This document shows, one piece after another, positions 4,590 through 6,363 of a stretch of DNA of 6,363 nucleotides. Numbering within the stretch: position 1 is the stretch's first letter; the number at the start of each line of letters is the position of its first letter. The translations under genes were made by a program, and so were the position numbers. Under the pieces are notes generated by a model. The model saw only the letters and a list, made by a program, of their open reading frames with translations. It was not told the origin of the DNA and did not search any database. Source of the DNA: Clostridia bacterium (GTDB taxonomy: Bacteria > Bacillota > Clostridia > Oscillospirales > CAG-382); NCBI GenBank assembly GCA_017613815.1, contig JAGADB010000116.1:1-6363 (forward strand), written 5' to 3'.

Positions 4590-6363
4590 ATGAAAAAAAT
4601 CATATCCGTCATACTCGCAGTCATTATGGTTGCGCTGAATTTGACGACTTTTGCGGCTCCCTATTCTTCAAACGAGCCGCAGGCGGAGGAAATGGAAAAA
4701 CTTATTGCAATAGTAAAGCCGAAACTCGATATTCCCGAAATATGCTCGGAATTCGACTGGTACTATAATTCGGGCTCCTATTACAGAAACAGCACGTGGA
4801 ACTTCACGTGGTACGACGACGATTATACCGCGTACTACAGTGTTACCTGCGACAGCGAAGGCAATATTTTAAACTATTATTACAATAACTGGAACAGCTG
4901 GGACGAAGAGCCCAAGAGCAGGCTTCCCGCTTACACAAAGAGCGAACTGAAAACAAAAGCCGACGAATACTTCAAGAAACTGCGTCCCGACGCGTTTTCT
5001 CATATGCAGCTCACAAACTCTTATTCCGAAATCTATTCGAGAAACTTCGTTTACGAATATACACGTTTTGAAGACGGAGTAGAAGTTCCCGAGGAGACGG
5101 CGCGCGTATCGGTTGACTATTCGGACGGCGAGCTCGTCAACTTTTCGATTAACTTTAACCGCAGCGTGTCTTTCGGAAAGAAGGACAACACGGGACTCGA
5201 AAAGGCAAAGGAACTCATAAAAGGCGAGCAGAAAATGAAGCTTTACTACCGCACGAAACGCGACTACGAGAGCGGAGAAGTAAAGGCGTACCTCGTATAT
5301 TCCCCCGAAATCGGATATATTTCGGTAAACGCCGAGACAGGTGAAATCTGCCTTGAAAGAAATACGTGGAACGTGCAGACCGAGCCGCGCGATTCGGGCA
5401 AATATATGTCAGAAAACGCGTCAATGGACATGGACCTTGCCGAAAGCGAAGGTGCGGGCGAGTATAAGCTCACCGAGGAGGAAAGGGCGCAGGTCGACCT
5501 GCTCGACAGTTTAATTTCCAAAGAAGAAGCAATTCAGGCGGTAAAGGGTAATAAATACCTCTATATCAACGAGGACGCGACGGCGGTCGACGCATACCTC
5601 ACGAAATATAATTCCTATTACTATTACAGAAATGCCGGAGACGAAGAGGATAATTACGTATGGAGAGTAAACTTCTCCGCGCCGTACAGAAACGATAACT
5701 ACGAGGAAATGGAAAAAACGGGCTTTTTCTCGCCGTATATGAACGCCACGGTCGACGCAAAAACCGGCGCGATAATAAGCTTCTACTCAAACGTTCCTTA
5801 TTATAAGTATTACGTAAACGATTACAGAAAAATCGCAATTCCCTCCCTCAAATACGACGAAGACTCCGCAAGAGCGGTGTTCGAGGAGTTCCTTGACGAA
5901 ACGATACCCGACAAATTCGGCCTCTCGAGATTTACGGGCGGCTACGACGGCGTCGTAATCGACTATAAGAACCCCGATAAATACGAGGACCCGGTTTACA
6001 GAACAAAGAGCCTGCATTACGTAAGAGTGAACGAGGGAATAGACTACGACTACAACAGCATTTCCGGCACGATGGACCTCGTAACAGGCAAAATAACGAG
6101 CTTCTCCTATAACTGGTACGACAACGTGGAATTCGAGTCCCCGAAGGACGCGATTTCACCCGAGGAGGCGCTCGACGTGCTTCTTAATGACGAAGGCTTC
6201 GGACTCAACTACGAAATCAACAGCAACTATACCTATAACCAGTATCTCATAGATATGGAAGAAAAGGAAAACTATAATATCGACGAACTTTACGAGACAG
6301 AGCAGTATTCAAGACTCGTATATTCCGGCTATAACTACTATTCCACCGACGTTGCGGCGCTTA
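4590..6363 (+). CDS. Secreted YcdB/YcdC-like repeat protein, Tyr/Asn-rich, 3'-truncated by the window edge
   Basis: The frame is open from ATG 4590 to the window end, giving 591 residues with no stop. GAGGTG at 4578-4583 is six bases upstream. The N-terminus is a signal peptide: MKK, a hydrophobic core (4-18), then TTFA with likely cleavage after Ala22; no lipobox is seen. The mature part carries at least two related units, about 116-213 and 420-532. Each has an acidic helix with a PD.F motif (LRPDAFSHM; IPDKFGL), strands with a Y.R..(D/E)G(V/I) core, and a G-(E/K)-(L/I)-x-x-FS turn; the second ends in SPEEAL. PepSY-like turns NAETGEI (247-253) and DAKTGAI (389-395) lie between. This pattern fits the YcdB/YcdC repeated domain family of Firmicute exported proteins. 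S-layer homology domains may lie beyond the edge. The substrate or partner is unknown. Confidence 0.8.
   Translation, partial: MKKIISVILAVIMVALNLTTFAAPYSSNEPQAEEMEKLIAIVKPKLDIPEICSEFDWYYNSGSYYRNSTWNFTWYDDDYTAYYSVTCDSEGNILNYYYNNWNSWDEEPKSRLPAYTKSELKTKADEYFKKLRPDAFSHMQLTNSYSEIYSRNFVYEYTRFEDGVEVPEETARVSVDYSDGELVNFSINFNRSVSFGKKDNTGLEKAKELIKGEQKMKLYYRTKRDYESGEVKAYLVYSPEIGYISVNAETGEICLERNTWNVQTEPRDSGKYMSENASMDMDLAESEGAGEYKLTEEERAQVDLLDSLISKEEAIQAVKGNKYLYINEDATAVDAYLTKYNSYYYYRNAGDEEDNYVWRVNFSAPYRNDNYEEMEKTGFFSPYMNATVDAKTGAIISFYSNVPYYKYYVNDYRKIAIPSLKYDEDSARAVFEEFLDETIPDKFGLSRFTGGYDGVVIDYKNPDKYEDPVYRTKSLHYVRVNEGIDYDYNSISGTMDLVTGKITSFSYNWYDNVEFESPKDAISPEEALDVLLNDEGFGLNYEINSNYTYNQYLIDMEEKENYNIDELYETEQYSRLVYSGYNYYSTDVAAL

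Noticed and set aside
4568..4768. Short + strand frame overlapping the start of the secreted protein gene
   Set aside because: It is out of frame with the signal peptide-bearing gene at 4590, which has its own ribosome binding site and stays open for 591 codons.

Overview
The window reads as a chromosomal housekeeping segment from a Firmicute, most likely an uncultured or little-studied member of the Clostridia. This is an inference from four things: the tig-clpP-clpX order, strong AAGGAGG-type ribosome binding sites, heavy use of AGA (Arg) and ATA (Ile) codons at intermediate GC, and a Spo0A-type DNA-binding domain, a fold known from endospore-forming Firmicutes and their relatives. I cannot name a genus. 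All supported genes lie on the + strand. There are no RNA genes, CRISPR arrays, insertion sequences or attachment sites that I can see.

Bases 1-3946 hold a protein quality-control cluster. It opens with trigger factor (tig, 5' end outside the window), which carries an unusual 65-residue Lys/Glu/Ala tail. A 118-base gap with a perfect 12-bp hairpin but no U-tract follows. Then come clpP (complete, with the Ser98/His123/Asp172 triad) and clpX (complete, with zinc finger, AAA+ motifs and ClpP-docking loop), 17 bases apart. Only 38 bases after clpX lies a 194-residue protein. Its C-terminal half matches the Spo0A effector (DNA-binding) domain, but its N-terminal part is too short to be a response-regulator receiver. 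It looks co-transcribed with clpX and is the most unusual gene in the window.

Bases 3947-4500 form a separate small unit: a gap with two plausible promoters, yajC (small membrane partner of the Sec translocon), and a classic intrinsic terminator. secD and secF do not follow directly.

Bases 4501-6363 hold a promoter candidate and the first 591 codons of a secreted, tyrosine- and asparagine-rich protein with duplicated YcdB/YcdC-like domains. The gene runs off the right edge. Its reading frame is open from the ATG at 4590 to the end of the window.

Functionally, trigger factor folds or shields new polypeptides, ClpXP degrades tagged or damaged proteins, and YajC and the exported protein relate to secretion and the cell surface. 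How the receiver-less Spo0A-like regulator connects to ClpXP is unknown and is the main lead here.
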